From Parietaria judaica (taxonomy: Eukaryota; Streptophyta; Magnoliopsida; Rosales; Urticaceae), in assembly GCA_954871525.1 (NCBI GenBank), contig OX940860.1, forward strand, positions 55,044,724 through 55,108,723: DNA of 64,000 nucleotides, given 5' to 3'. Both the position numbers and the translations under genes were made by a program. The notes below the pieces were generated by a model. It did not search any database. It worked only from the letters and a program-made list of their open reading frames with translations, and was not told where the DNA came from. Below are positions 45,791 through 57,449 of this stretch, in pieces (the stretch's first letter is position 1; every line of letters starts with the position of its first letter).

Positions 45791-47036
45791 GCGTAACAAC
45801 CTGACAGGGTGCGAAACGTGCCTTGACGTCCCGTTACGACGCAAGGACGGTGTATATTATCAATTAATCTTTAATGTAATAGTAAAAATTATTTCCGCAT
45901 TTTTTTAGCTTCTTGGTTTTGAGATATGAACCTAAAATGGGCATTTTTGGGCCGATATTGATTTGAGAAAAATCACCAGTAACACTGACCATGCATAGTA
46001 TTGTATTATTGTTTGAGGGTATGATAAACATTTTTTATGTGCTCACTGTCTAAAAATTGCTTTATCTTGATTCTTTCTCATAGGGCTGAAAGCGGAACCG
46101 GGAACCGGGAAATTAGTTATTTTTAGTACCTATCCCAAAAATTCGGGATTTTTAATTTTGGTACCGGTTCCGGTTGTAAATTTCCCTATTTTTTTGAAAA
46201 TCGGAACCGGAACCGGTACCGGGAAAAAGTAAGAAAAGATTCGTGAAAAAATTCGATACTTAACACGAGACAAAAATCAATGGCCGAAACAAAAACTTAA
46301 CACGAGACAAAAATTAATGGTCGAAACAAACACTTAACCCGAGACATACATTTTGCTTGCAAGCGAAATATTCTAGTTGAAAGACGAAGACATGTAATCA
46401 GCGGTGGAGGGTTCTCTGCGAAGAGAAGAATATGACGGCGCGATGAATGAGAGAGGGAGAAAGAGAGATTGAAAGGGTCGAGAATGGAAAAAGGTAAATA
46501 TTAAACCCTAATAATGAAAAACTACACGTAGTTTAAGTCATACGAAACGACATATAACTCAAAAACTATAAAAAGCATACAAAATATTTAAAAACAACAT
46601 AATATGAAAACATCTAAAACTACATGTAGTTTAAAACCGGAATCGGTACCAAAAATCGGGAAATTTTGCTTCTGGTACCAGTTCCAGTTCCCGGTTCCAT
46701 AAACCGTGAACCGGGAAGTACCGGTTCCCAGTTTCAAACTAAATTTCCCTTTTTTTTTAAACCGTTCCGGGACCGGTACCGGAACCGGGACAAAACCGGG
46801 AAACGGTTACAAAATTTTCACCCCTACTTTCTCAATATAATAATATTTTAATACGTATGCTGGGACTTGGGGTGGATAAAACAAAAATTATTTGCAATAA
46901 TTAAATATACCCATAAAGAATCGCTGTGATCAATAAATATGCACGTTGTATAAATTTAAAAATATATATATAGGGAATATCATTGGTTAGTTGTGTTCCA
47001 CGTTTCCATATCTTTTGATCAAACTAGGTGTGCTTG
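45791..47036. repeat. Tandem duplication copy 1 (interrupted by a hAT insertion)
   Basis: It starts GCGTAACAACCTGACAGGGT and ends CTAGGTGTGCTTGA. It matches 47149-47647 over its whole length, apart from the hAT insertion at 46081-46826 and scattered substitutions and small indels. Confidence 0.9.
46081..46826. mobile_element. Small non-autonomous hAT element
   Basis: The left tip TAGGGCTGAAAGCGG and the right tip (reverse) TAGGGGTGAAAATTT are hAT-type inverted repeats. The exact 8-bp TSD CTTTCTCA is at 46073-46080 and 46827-46834. Subterminal regions are filled with GGTACCGGTTCC/GGAACCGG motifs, probable transposase-binding sites. No coding sequence was found. Copy 2 of the surrounding duplication preserves the empty site at 47432-47439. 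Confidence 0.93.
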
Positions 47037-47148
47037 ATATTTTGATAAATACAAATAATGATATTTTGTTCGATAAAATGTAATTTTTTTAGGGGCCTCA
47101 AATTTTGACCACGCCTAGGGCCCCCGTTGAGTCAGGGCTGGCCATGCG

Positions 47149-47647
47149 CGTAACAACCTGACAGGGCGCGAAACGTGTCTTGACGTCCCGTTACGGCGCG
47201 GGGACGGTGCGTTTTATCAATTAATCTTTATTTTAATTGTAAAAATTATTTCCGCGTTTTTTGAGCTTCTCGGTTTTGAGGTATGGACCTAAAATATGGG
47301 CATTTTTGGGCCGATGTTAATTTGAAAAAAATCACCCCTAACACTTACCATGCATAATATTGTATTATATTTTTAGGGTATGATAAACGTTTTTTATGTG
47401 CTCACTAGCTAGAAATTGCTTTATCTTGATTCTTTCTCAATATAATAATATTTTAATACGTATGCTGGGACTTAGGGTGGATAAACAAAAAAAAATCATT
47501 CGCAATAATTAAATATACCCATAAAGAATCGCTGTGATCAATAAGTATGCACGTTGTATAAATTTAAATATATATATATATATGGAATATCATTGGTTAG
47601 TTGTGTTCCACGTTTCCATATCTTTTGATCAAACTAGGTGTGCTTGA
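47149..47647. repeat. Tandem duplication copy 2 (empty hAT site)
   Basis: It matches 45791-47036 minus the hAT element and one TSD copy. It reads TTGATTCTTTCTCAATATAA straight through the insertion point. Confidence 0.9.
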
Positions 47648-47655
47648 ACTTTTGA

Positions 47656-48810
47656 TCGTTTTGATCCCTCAAAATAAGGTGTGCTTGAAATTTTGATCGT
47701 TTTGATCCCGCAAAATAAAATGTGCTTGAAATTTTGACCCTTTTTTTCCGATGGAAAAGACTCGGAATGAGATTCAACTTCCTCTTAAATATACAAACAG
47801 CTTAAGTTAATGGTAAACCTGGATTTTTAATCGACCAAAACTGAAAAAGCAAGTTAATATATATGAAAGCTAAACAACTTATGAATGAAAAATAAAAAAC
47901 AGATAAGAATTATTTTACAATTCGAGAATAAAGACAGAATTCAAGTTTTTTTTTATCTAAACAAATGTCCTTGTATCTAAAATTAATTTTTTTTTAAATG
48001 ACGTCTGGGTTCTTGATACTCTATAAATGAAAGATTGAATTTTTTTGCTAGGTCCGGGACTATAAAAAAAGGAGAGTTAGGGTTAAGTTTTTACCCCAAC
48101 AAACACTAGAGATTGAACAAATAGTAGTATTATATAAAGTAATTAACGAAATTGTCTTTAACTATTTCGTCATTGATGCATTTAGTAATAAACTTTTGAC
48201 ATTCATATGCATCATTCATGGATGGCTGATCTCAAATAATTAAATAGTTATGGAACTCAAAGTAGCATGTGATTCATATTCCACTTAAAATATGTCTTAA
48301 CAAACAATAGAGATTGAACAAATAGTATTATTTTAAATAATTGACGAAAACGCCCTTCAAATTATTTTATTTGACGTTTATATTTATCCTTTCTATAATG
48401 CTAGCCGTTTTCCTCAGCTTTCTGCTTTTCCATTATTATACACATTTAATTTGTGTCTTTTTAACAAATGATTCTATATAATAATTTTTCATCTATATTT
48501 AAGGCATTTTCACTAATTTCAAAAAGAAATAAAATCACATATTTTTTTTTTAAATTTTTTTCGACTTTTATATCAGCAATTCTTCTAAATTACACGATTC
48601 GATTGTTTAGCACAATTTCATACGGTAAATAATTGACAAGGATACCCTCACATATCGAGACATAAATTGCGCATAAATTAATATTTTTTGTCTCATCAAG
48701 TATAGGATAGTATGCACCAAAGAGATAGCCTTGATGTAACAAATTAAAAAAATTCAAGGAGCAAAATCCATAATAGAAAATTTGAGGGACATATTTGCTA
48801 ATTCCTGTAT
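47656..48810. other. AT-rich upstream region of the dirigent gene
   Basis: No ORF or transposon end was recognised. Two short related phrases (ACAAACA(C/A)TAGAGATTGAACA) occur at about 48100 and 48303, a partial internal duplication. Confidence 0.5.
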
Positions 48811-48816
48811 TGTCTA

Positions 48817-48828
48817 CTATATATAGAG
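48817..48828 (+). promoter_or_regulatory. TATA box of the dirigent gene
   Basis: CTATATATAGAG lies about 80 bp before the start codon. A (CT)n run at about 48868-48895 follows in the presumed 5' UTR, common in plant leaders. Confidence 0.7.
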
Positions 48829-48906
48829 ATACTAGTATTCTTCCACTTCCCAACTTGAAACTCACAAACCTCTCTCTCTCTCTCTCTCTCTCTCTCAACA
48901 GTCAAC

Positions 48907-49455
48907 ATGAAGATGACAATCTCCTCGGTGCTCGTAGTAGTGCTAGGTTTGATGGCAGCGCAATCACAAGCAGCTCATCACGCAACGAAGGAAACAAAGA
49001 TGTCGCTGTATCTCCACGACTACGCGGCGCCCAACGATCCCAACGTCACCGCTCTGCCCGTCGCGGGCCTCGCCGGAAAGCTGTGGGGCTTCACGCAGTT
49101 CGGAACCATTTACATCAACGACGACGCCATCACCGAGAGCCCCGACTCGACAGCGGAAGTGATCGGCCGCTGCCAGGGGATTTACGCCATGGTGTCGCTC
49201 GACGGGCGCAACGCCTTCGGGGCGGTGTCACTCGTGTTCAACCGCGGGCCCTACTCGGGAAGCACGCTGGAGCTGCAGAGCAACAGCCGTCAGTTCGAGA
49301 CTGTCCGGGAATCAGCCGTCATCGCCGGGACCGGACGGTTCCGCTTCGTCAGAGGCTACGCGACCTTCGAGACCTACTCCGTGGACATGGCTAGGGCATA
49401 CACGGTCATTCGCTGCAACGTCACTGTTCGCCATGATTCAGTTACTGAGAACTGA
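48907..49455 (+). CDS. Dirigent family protein
   Basis: A 182-residue intronless ORF. The N-terminal MKMTISSVLVVVLGLMAAQS segment is a secretion signal, with cleavage likely after QSQAA, so the product acts in the apoplast. The rest is one dirigent domain: MSLYLHDYAAP, AGLAGKLWGFTQFGTIYIND, DAITESPDST, IYAMVSLDG, FNRGPYSGSTLELQ, GTGRFRFVRGYATFET and VIRCNVTV. These are the family's usual beta-barrel motifs in order, and the length is typical. Dirigent proteins steer stereoselective coupling of phenoxy radicals in lignan and related pathways; the exact substrate cannot be read here. The RCQG motif replaces the commoner RAQG. The ATG at 48907 is the first, with another at 48913. It is the only intact host gene in the window. 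Confidence 0.95.
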   Translation: MKMTISSVLVVVLGLMAAQSQAAHHATKETKMSLYLHDYAAPNDPNVTALPVAGLAGKLWGFTQFGTIYINDDAITESPDSTAEVIGRCQGIYAMVSLDGRNAFGAVSLVFNRGPYSGSTLELQSNSRQFETVRESAVIAGTGRFRFVRGYATFETYSVDMARAYTVIRCNVTVRHDSVTEN

Positions 49456-49941
49456 ACTCAGTGTCTACTTGATGACGTCAGCTTGTGTTTGTGGTCAAAG
49501 TCAACGCTGGCTTAGTTATATATTATAATGTATTGTGTTGTTCCGTTATTGAACTGAGAAATAATATTGCGTTGATCATATACCGGAAGCCGATTATGTT
49601 TATTTATTTATGCTCAATTAATATTTAAATTTTAAATGATTCTTCAGTTAATATCAAAGAGCACCAGTAGAATTAGCTTTGCCGGTGGATCCATGTTCTC
49701 GGGAATATTTTGACGTAATAAAAATAAATTGAAAAATATATGCAAATTTAGAGGTAAACGCAAGGTTTTAAATACCGTTTGCCGATATCGTTTCGCATTT
49801 TTCATTTTACGGATATATCGCTTGCCGATGGGCAAATCGTAAAAAAAGGACATACCGCATGCCGCATATACCGCACTTTTCGCATGGGCATACCGCATGC
49901 CAGTGGGGTTTTCGACGGATATTATGTAAAAAAAATTGAGT
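49456..49941. other. Dirigent 3' flank and unclassified repeat
   Basis: An AATAATATTG stretch near 49560 may serve polyadenylation. About 49760-49920 is rich in GCATACCGCATGCC-like words with a TTTTAAATACCG start, probably an old repeat I cannot name. Confidence 0.45.
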
Positions 49942-50088
49942 CACTAGTACAAATCCGGGTTTCAACCATGGTTGAAAATTTTCAACCATGGTTCTTAACC
50001 ATGGTAGAACCCAGCATGGTAGTAAGTTCCAACCACAGAATTATATCCATGGTTGAGAATAAGTTCCTACAACGGAATTATCTGTGGT

Positions 50089-50360
50089 TCGAACGCAAAC
50101 ACGCCACGGCGTTAAATCAAGCAGGCCGCGGCTAGAAACGAATGAACTACGTAATATTTCCGTAGTTGGTTTTGATGTCAGAGACCAAAACACGCCGCGG
50201 CTTTGTGTATTTACGCCACGGCTTCGAACGCAAACACGCCGTGGCGTTAAAACAAACAGGCCGCGGCTAGAAACGAATGAACAAGGTAATATTTCCGTAG
50301 TTGGTTTTGATGTCAGAGACATAAACACGCCGCGGCTTTGTGGATTTACGCCACGGCATG
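50089..50360. repeat. Two 136-bp tandem subterminal repeats of CACTA-2
   Basis: CGAACGCAAACACGCC starts units at about 50089 and 50225. Each contains GGCCGCGGCTAGAAACGAAT and TTCCGTAGTTGGTTTTGATG. They are followed by more single GCCGCGGC motifs up to 50640. Confidence 0.85.
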
Positions 50361-50982
50361 ACCTAACAACGCTGCGGCATGTATTTACAAGTTGAGGCTT
50401 ATTTTAGACATTTCGACACTTTCAAACGCCTCGGCATGACCTAACTACGCCACAGCGTGTGTTTTCGAAATGTCTAAAATAAGCCTCGGCTTGTAAATAC
50501 AAGCCGCAGCATAGGGTCATGTATGCCGCGGCATTGGGTCACGAAAGCCGCGGCGTTATGTTATTACCAACGATGGAATTAACCATCGTACGTATGATAA
50601 AGCCACGGCGTGTTTTTGCAAGCCGCGGCATAAACTGTATTCCGGAATGTTTTTTTTTTTTTTGTTTTTGTTTTTGGGCGACGGTTTTTAAGCGTTGTTG
50701 AAAAAGTGACACTAAAAAAATATAAAAAACCGGGCGATTTTTTGAAAAATTCGCCTGGTAGCTTTGTTATCCTCTTTCTATTACCGATAGAACCTGTAAT
50801 TAATAATTGATATTTTATTAAATAAAATATAAATTAAATTTTTTAATTAAAAGCATTAATACAAAATATTAATACACTAAAATATCATCGGTTAAAGATT
50901 ATATCATCGATACCTACAAAACATATAATCCACCGTACAAAATTCACCGTCCAAATATAAACAAACAAATCCAGAATATGTT

Positions 50983-52097
50983 CTAATCTTTATCGTGATA
51001 GTTAGCAAACTTTGATAGCACATACATACCTAAATCTACATTCAATCCATCTATTTCGCTTACACTATAATTAAGTTTGCTATCAACAAAATTCATACCA
51101 TTTCTCACAACGTCGTGCATGAACTTCATGACGTAGTATCCGCATTCATGATTTCCCAGTTGTTTCGGCACCTAAATGTCGAGTTCATTCTCCTTGATCT
51201 AAACGATAGTTTCAAAGACAGATTAAATCAATATTGATACAACTGAATTTCACAACTAAACTTATACACAAATGAAGCTATACTTACCCCGGCGTTTATG
51301 CAGAGAGCTGTGATAAGGAACGGGAAGCCCAATGAGCTCTTCGACTGCTCATACACCGTGCCACGCATGTAGAAGAATATGAAACGACCGACGTCGATAT
51401 TCAATCCCGTAACTCCGGCGTAGATCAACTTGAGAAAGTCGAACTGCAGCTTCGTGAAGTGCAAATGCGGGTATAGGTTGCTCCCAAAGAAGTACATCCA
51501 CACTTTGGCTTTCCGATTTAGCTGACTTTTGACCAGCCGTGCCTCTCCGCCCTTCTCGTGCCATTGAGATCCGGGCGTAGCAATTGCCGCCGCTATGGCG
51601 TCGTAGAACGGTTGATTCAACTCTTGGCTGTGTAAATGGTTGTGCTCGTTTTCCTCGACCGTAAAATTTTGGGTTCCGAGGTACTCATTAATGATTCGAG
51701 GATTGATCTCAAATCGAGTACCCCGAACACTGACATACCCGATTGCTGACTCATCAGGAAGAGCTGCATAGAATTCGTGCACCAACACACTCCTCGCCTT
51801 GATCTTTGGTTGGAGTACGAAATTCTGCCAACCGCGCTGTATGATGCTCTCATTGAGAGCTTCGCCGAGTTCACCCATATCTGAAATCGGGAATTTGGCA
51901 AATCCCCGCTCTGGGCATATTTTCTGCGTGCTAATTTGTAGAAATCGTTTCTTCGCCGCTTCTATGTTGAAGTTCGGTATTTCAACGGGAGGTGGTGGAT
52001 CAACTGGTAGATCCTCCGGGACCTCTACCTGGGCTCGGCTCCCAGATCCGGATCGAACCACTAAATATCCACGTGCTCATTTTCTTTGGGGTGCCAT
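50983..52097 (-). pseudogene. Plant-transposon-domain plus Ulp1-type protease gene in CACTA-2
   Basis: Minus strand. The ATG at 52097 gives MAPQRK, then TGA (52077-52079, probably from CGA), and the frame continues through 52061-51288. Residues ~35-250 resemble the 'putative plant transposon protein' domain (KKRFLQISTQKICPERGFA, RGWQNFV, LVHEFYAAL, VSVRGTRFEI). A GTAAGT donor at 51287-51282 and a TTTAG acceptor at 51199 define an 89-bp phase-0 intron that joins this in frame to IKENELDI, then TAG (51172-51174), then PKQLGNHECGYYVMKFMHDV. That last motif is the Gln/Cys end of a C48 (Ulp1 SUMO-protease-like) catalytic domain. The His and Asp part of the triad is missing. The 5' part may have lain across the Copia-3 insertion. 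It is a pseudogene as it stands. Confidence 0.65.
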
Positions 52098-52194
52098 TGA
52101 AATCTATAAAAAAGATAACGTCACATATTAAATTATTAATTTCAAGCAAAAAAACTAATCAATATAACTAATTTCAATTCCCAACACCTAATTA

Positions 52195-52560
52195 TTACAA
52201 AACTAATTTCAAAACCGAATTTCAATACGCAATTTCAAAACTAATCCAAATTTTTAAAACGCAATTTCAATACGAAAACCTAATTTTAAAACGCAATTTC
52301 AATACCCAAAACTAAATTTCAATACGCAAAACCTAAATTCAATACCCAATTAATTTCAAAACCTAATTTCAAAATCTAATTTCAAAATCTAATTTCATCT
52401 CACAAAACCAATACCTAATTTCAAAACCTAATCTAATTTCAAAACATAATTTCATCTCACAAAACCAATACCTAATTTCAAAAGCTAATTTCATCTCACA
52501 AAACCAATACCTAATTTCAAAACCTAATTGAAACTCACAAAACCAATACCATGAACCTAA
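52195..52560. repeat. AATTTCAAAACCTAATTTC short tandem repeats
   Basis: Words such as CCTAATTTCAAAA and CATCTCACAAAACCAATAC recur with ~20-60 bp spacing. They lie upstream of the minus-strand gene, perhaps within an intron or leader. Confidence 0.8.
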
Positions 52561-52611
52561 TACAAACAATATTCAAGTATTGATTCGAATAATAAAAAAA
52601 AATGAAAAAAT

Positions 52612-54541
52612 TGTTGGACATATGTGTCCTTAAACAAGATATTTTATCCATTTGTAAAAGGTTATGATATGTCATTGAATAAAGATGATACTTATTATGT
52701 TAATCTTATTATACTTTCTGGTAGAGTAAAATAGAATGTTTGTTTCCTTAGTTCATAGAGGATGCAATTATGTTATTATTATCACAACAGAGTCAATGTG
52801 AGGAAGAATTAATAATCATAATAAATGAACTTAAAATGTCTGTGACCTGATTAACTGGGTGGGAGCCCATTAATCGTATAAGGTCATTAATGTGACTAAG
52901 TGACAATCCTATTCTGGATTTTGTGTGTGTCACACTCACTAGAAGTGCATTAAGTATGAAGTGTCTTCATACTGGACTGGACCTGACTTAAACTCCGGAA
53001 GTTATCATATAAGACCGTCACTGATAACTTGGAGTTGAGTCACTAGTAGATGATCAAATGGATATTCGATCTAAGTCCTGAGTGATCTTGAGTCCGAGCT
53101 GCTGGCTTGATTGTTCTTTGATTTAACCGTTAAAGAACACAATATATTACCGTTTTTCCCAACACTATTATTTTGGGAACATGATAGTCAACAGTAAGGG
53201 TAGCTTAGTCATAGACATGGGCATCACACAGCTCTCTTCAGAGTGATGATGATTCCATTGATTGTCGGTGGTGAGAAGTGAGAGGTACCCGTGCGCAACT
53301 TATGAATCAAAACCATAAGTGGGTCACTCATAATATTACTGACTGAGTCAAGGATGAAAATGCAATGAGGGGCATAACGGTAGAAACCGCCTGCTCGTGT
53401 GTGGATTATCAAGTGAAAGATCAATAACCCGAATTTGATTGTATCAATGGACACCCTGCTGTTATAAAGGGAATAATATATATCGTATCACTAAAGAGTG
53501 CAGCCTCGGGTCTATAGTGGAATCACTTCGAGGTTTGACGAACAACTAGCAGTTCGTTGGAGCTTAAGTGATACGGGTCCATGGTCCCCAGGATAGCTCC
53601 GTAACGGATGATACGTACGTGATTAAAATAAATTCTGGATAATGTTTAATCATTTGGCTAGACTTATAGAACTGAAAGGTCTGTGGCAGACGTTAGATAG
53701 TTTTATCGTCAGCGTGGCAAAAGTATCATATCTTGGTGCACGAAATTAACTGATAAAATAAAGTTACAATTTAGATTTTCTATCAGCACCATGTTGGTGG
53801 AAATTAAATTCTAAGCAACTTTTCTTTTTGAATTAAGTCATTTCGACTTACGGTTTGTGATTTATGGATTTTCTAAGTTTGTGCTCGGTTCGATAAACTA
53901 TAAAATTAAATCACTTGTCACGAATTTAAATGATGGTGTGGCACCATGACATTTTTATGTGTGATATTGAGATCAGGAATTATTAATATAATTTAATTAT
54001 TTGGATTTATTTATTAATATCTTATTAATAATTAATGGATTTATATTAATAATATATATATATATATATTGTAAATCGATGTGGGCCTGTATAATCTAGC
54101 CCATACGAGTTTGACCTAGCTAGGGTTTAATATTTGCGGCATAAGTTCCTAAAGTTTGGTACTTTGGCAAAAACCCTAAAATCAATCTTATCCTTTAGAT
54201 CGGAGATGATTTAATATCAACCGTAGGATTAAGATGATTGATTTTTGACCTAACCCTAATTCGAAAATAGTACCTTGGTGACCAAGATTAGGGTTTTCGA
54301 ATTTGACCTAATTAATTGTATCCGTTAGATCGGTTTAAAATTTAATCTTTACCGTCGGATTGGAAATTAATTAAATATATATATAATATATATTTCGAAG
54401 ATAATGATATAGATAAAATCGAATTAGGCTTTTACCAAGTCTTAGAATATTTGATTTTTATCCCAAATTAATTTGATCCATTAGATCGGTCTACGATTAA
54501 TCTAGGCCGTTGGATCTTGATAATTAATTTCGAAATTATCA

Positions 54542-54576
<35 letters not shown>

Positions 54577-55532
54577 CGAAATTAAAATAAGTAGATAAGA
54601 TTGGTTTTTTGATTTACCAAGTCTTTCTTATTTAATTAAATCCCTAATTAATTACATCCATTGGATTTAGATAATATTAAATCTAAACCTTTGGATTAGG
54701 ATAATTAATTATATTTAATAATAATTTTTTGAAATTAAATATATATATATATTTGAATTATATATATAAATAAGAGGATAAGATTGGTTTTTGTATTTAT
54801 CAAGTCTTTCTTATTTAATTAAATACAAGTTTAATTATGACAATTAGATCTAGATGAGATTAAATCTCAACCATCGGATTGAAATAATTAAAGTATTTAA
54901 ATATATAAAAAATTCAAATTTTGGAGTGAAAATCTCTAAATCGGTTACGGGCCAAGTCTATAAATAGGGAGTTCATTTATAACATTCAACACACATTTTC
55001 CCCAGAGGAAAAACTCGAGCTCTTCCTCTCTCTCTCTAGGGTCTGCGAGTTTTTGCCTCTGATCTCTTTTCTGGTTCGGCTTAGGAGACTATTTCTCCGG
55101 AAGCTTCAAAAGAACCTCAGTTAAATTTTTGCGACGGAGTCCTGCCGGCGAAGCCCACGCTTCGGTACGAGGAGTCCAGGAGAATATCCCGGAAGATCAC
55201 GGTGTTTCCCTCAGCACCGGCGGAGCCCTGCCGAACTTCAGAGTCCGCAGTCAGAAACGTCAACTGAGGTACGGTCTTATGCATTGGGTTAATAAATGCA
55301 AACATTTATCGCTTTCTATTTATTTCTTATATTTCGACTATGATATTAATAATGTGTTGTGAATATTAAATATGTAATATTTATCGGATCTTGTTAAAAT
55401 GGTTATTACCCGATATCCGTGCCGTTCTGATAACAAGTTTTCCGCTTTAAAAAAAATTTTAAATGTTACCTGGACGGCTCGGAAGCATTTTTCGTGGTAA
55501 TGGAGTCGGGAATCAAACCCCGATTTTCAACA
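52612..55532 (+). repeat. 5' LTR of Copia-3
   Basis: It starts TGTTGGACATATG and ends GATTTTCAACA before the primer-binding site. The TATA box CTATAAATAGGG is at 54958-54969. The second half is a series of CCG(T/A)TGGATC/TTAGATCGG phrases alternating with TA-rich stretches. Segment 55122-55292, absent from the 3' LTR, is retained here. Confidence 0.93.
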
Positions 55533-55533
55533 A

Positions 55534-55547
55534 TTGGTATCAGAGCC
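55534..55547 (+). other. Copia-3 primer-binding site
   Basis: TTGGTATCAGAGCC follows the LTR end, complementary to initiator Met tRNA. Confidence 0.9.
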
Positions 55548-57449
55548 ATGGTTCAAGGATAAATAATTATGTAATTTAATTTAACGGTTTTAAGAACGAA
55601 TTATTTGATTAATAAATTGAAATTTTAAAATTGAAATTTTTGAATTTCTAGATATTTTAAATATTAATTTAAAATTAGAAATATTACCCGACCCGAATAT
55701 TCGGACCGGGTAATGGGCCGGGATACCGAAGTAGCCCAACCCGTAGGCTAGGGTTCGCTCGCAGCGAACCTAGTGGGAGGCCGGGCTGGTGTCTAGCCCG
55801 AGAACCTCGGGTCAAGCCCACAGGGAGCGAGCAAGGGCTGCTCGCTGCAACCCGTGGGCCATACTCCTGGCCAGGCCCAAGCCCAGGGCAAGGGCGCTGC
55901 CTGGCAGCGCCAAGGGCCTCGGACTTGGGCTCGGGTAGCACGCTGCCTGGCAGCGTAATGGGCTTATAGGCCCACAGCGCTGGCAGCGTTCTGCCCTGTC
56001 CTTCCCGAGACCTGGCCAGGGCAAATCCACAGCACGTGGGCCCGGGTTTAAGCCCGGAAGGCCCACGTGCAATTTTTTTTTAATTAGGGCTGAATTTTTA
56101 ATTCGACCCGGTACTCGTGGATTAAATAAATAAAATTTTAAATATTATTTTTGAAATTAATAAATTGTGAATTAAATTAATTATCTTTAATTAATTAGAA
56201 ATAAAATATGGATGTTATTTCTGGATAAATAACATTGTCTTATTTTATAAAATTCATAAAATTAAATATGGATATAATTTAATACTTAAATAATATTGTC
56301 TTATTTAATATTAAAATATGAATGATAATTCTTTGGAATGATATCATTGACATATTTTTTTTTATATATTTCATAAATAATTATTAATATGGCCTAAAAA
56401 CGATTTAATGATAATTCTTTGAGAATAAGTATCATTAATATCTTATATTCATCATAGATTTAATTTGTTATAACCTATTTTCATAACCCGTTAAAATAGT
56501 GTCTATGTTTTGATAATTATTAATATGTTGAAATTAAGATAGATATAAATAATAAAGAGTAAATATGAAAGTGGTTATTAGTAGTAAAAAAAATCTCAAT
56601 CATACGATCTTGTCTAAGGAAGAGGGAATCAAAAGTGGGGCCGGTTCACCATCCACTTCTGGGTGACTGGTTAGGACCCCTCCCATCTACCTGGAGAAAA
56701 TATGTATTGACCTATCACTACCGACGAAATAATAAACACTATAAATAAAGGGCCTTGTTAAGCCGAAATATAAACTTTTAATGTGTCATTAATAGAAAGT
56801 TTATAATAAGTTTTAATTAACTTAGTATTTAAAAACATTATTTTATAAAACCATGGCAAGTATAGAATAAATAAAAAAGGTCTCCATTATTACTGTCACA
56901 AGGTATGCTGATCACACCGCCTCGAGTCACCCTGGAGTATCCATTCCCTCAGGAAGGTGTGCTTGTGGAAGGTTTGACACCATGATAGTTCCAAAAGAAT
57001 ATGGGGACAGAGGAATCTTGGAAATGGACCGCGAGTCACCCTGGAGTGACCATTCCCTAAGGACGACGTTTCCAAGAGGATCCCGAGAACCAAAAATAAT
57101 GGGTTGAGCTTGCACGGAAGTTGGTGCTTCCCGACCATCTATGGTGATAATTAATAATCATAGAGAACTTTGGTGGTTCTTGTTATGAATATTAATTAAG
57201 TTTATGACTAAAACTTAGTTTAACCAAACTACACGGTTGATACCGCGAGTCACCCTGGAGTGACCATGTCACTAAGGACGGCAACGACGTGTACAGTCGG
57301 TTAAATTATCACGAAATAGTTAAAGGGTTTATTTAACGTTTTTCCCAGAACATGTTTGCATCATGTAACTATTTCAAACAAAAATATTTTTCAAAAACAT
57401 TCTACCTATAATAAAGTTTAATAAGTTTCTTTTTCAATGTCAGTCTAAA
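55548..57449 (+). other. Long Copia-3 leader (1.9 kb) before gag
   Basis: It has a GC-rich section (55690-56075) with GCCCGGG, TGGCAGCG and GGGCC words, then an AT-rich section. Three copies of GAGTCACCCTGGAGT are at about 56925, 57034 and 57248. No ORF is convincing. Confidence 0.6.
56925..57264. repeat. Three copies of GTCACCCTGGAGTGAC in the Copia-3 leader
   Basis: The motif (GTCAC...GTGAC, able to form a short hairpin) occurs at 57035-57050 and 57249-57264, with a variant at 56926-56941. Each is followed by CCAT and a (T)CCCT(A/C)AGGA-like word. Confidence 0.7.
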
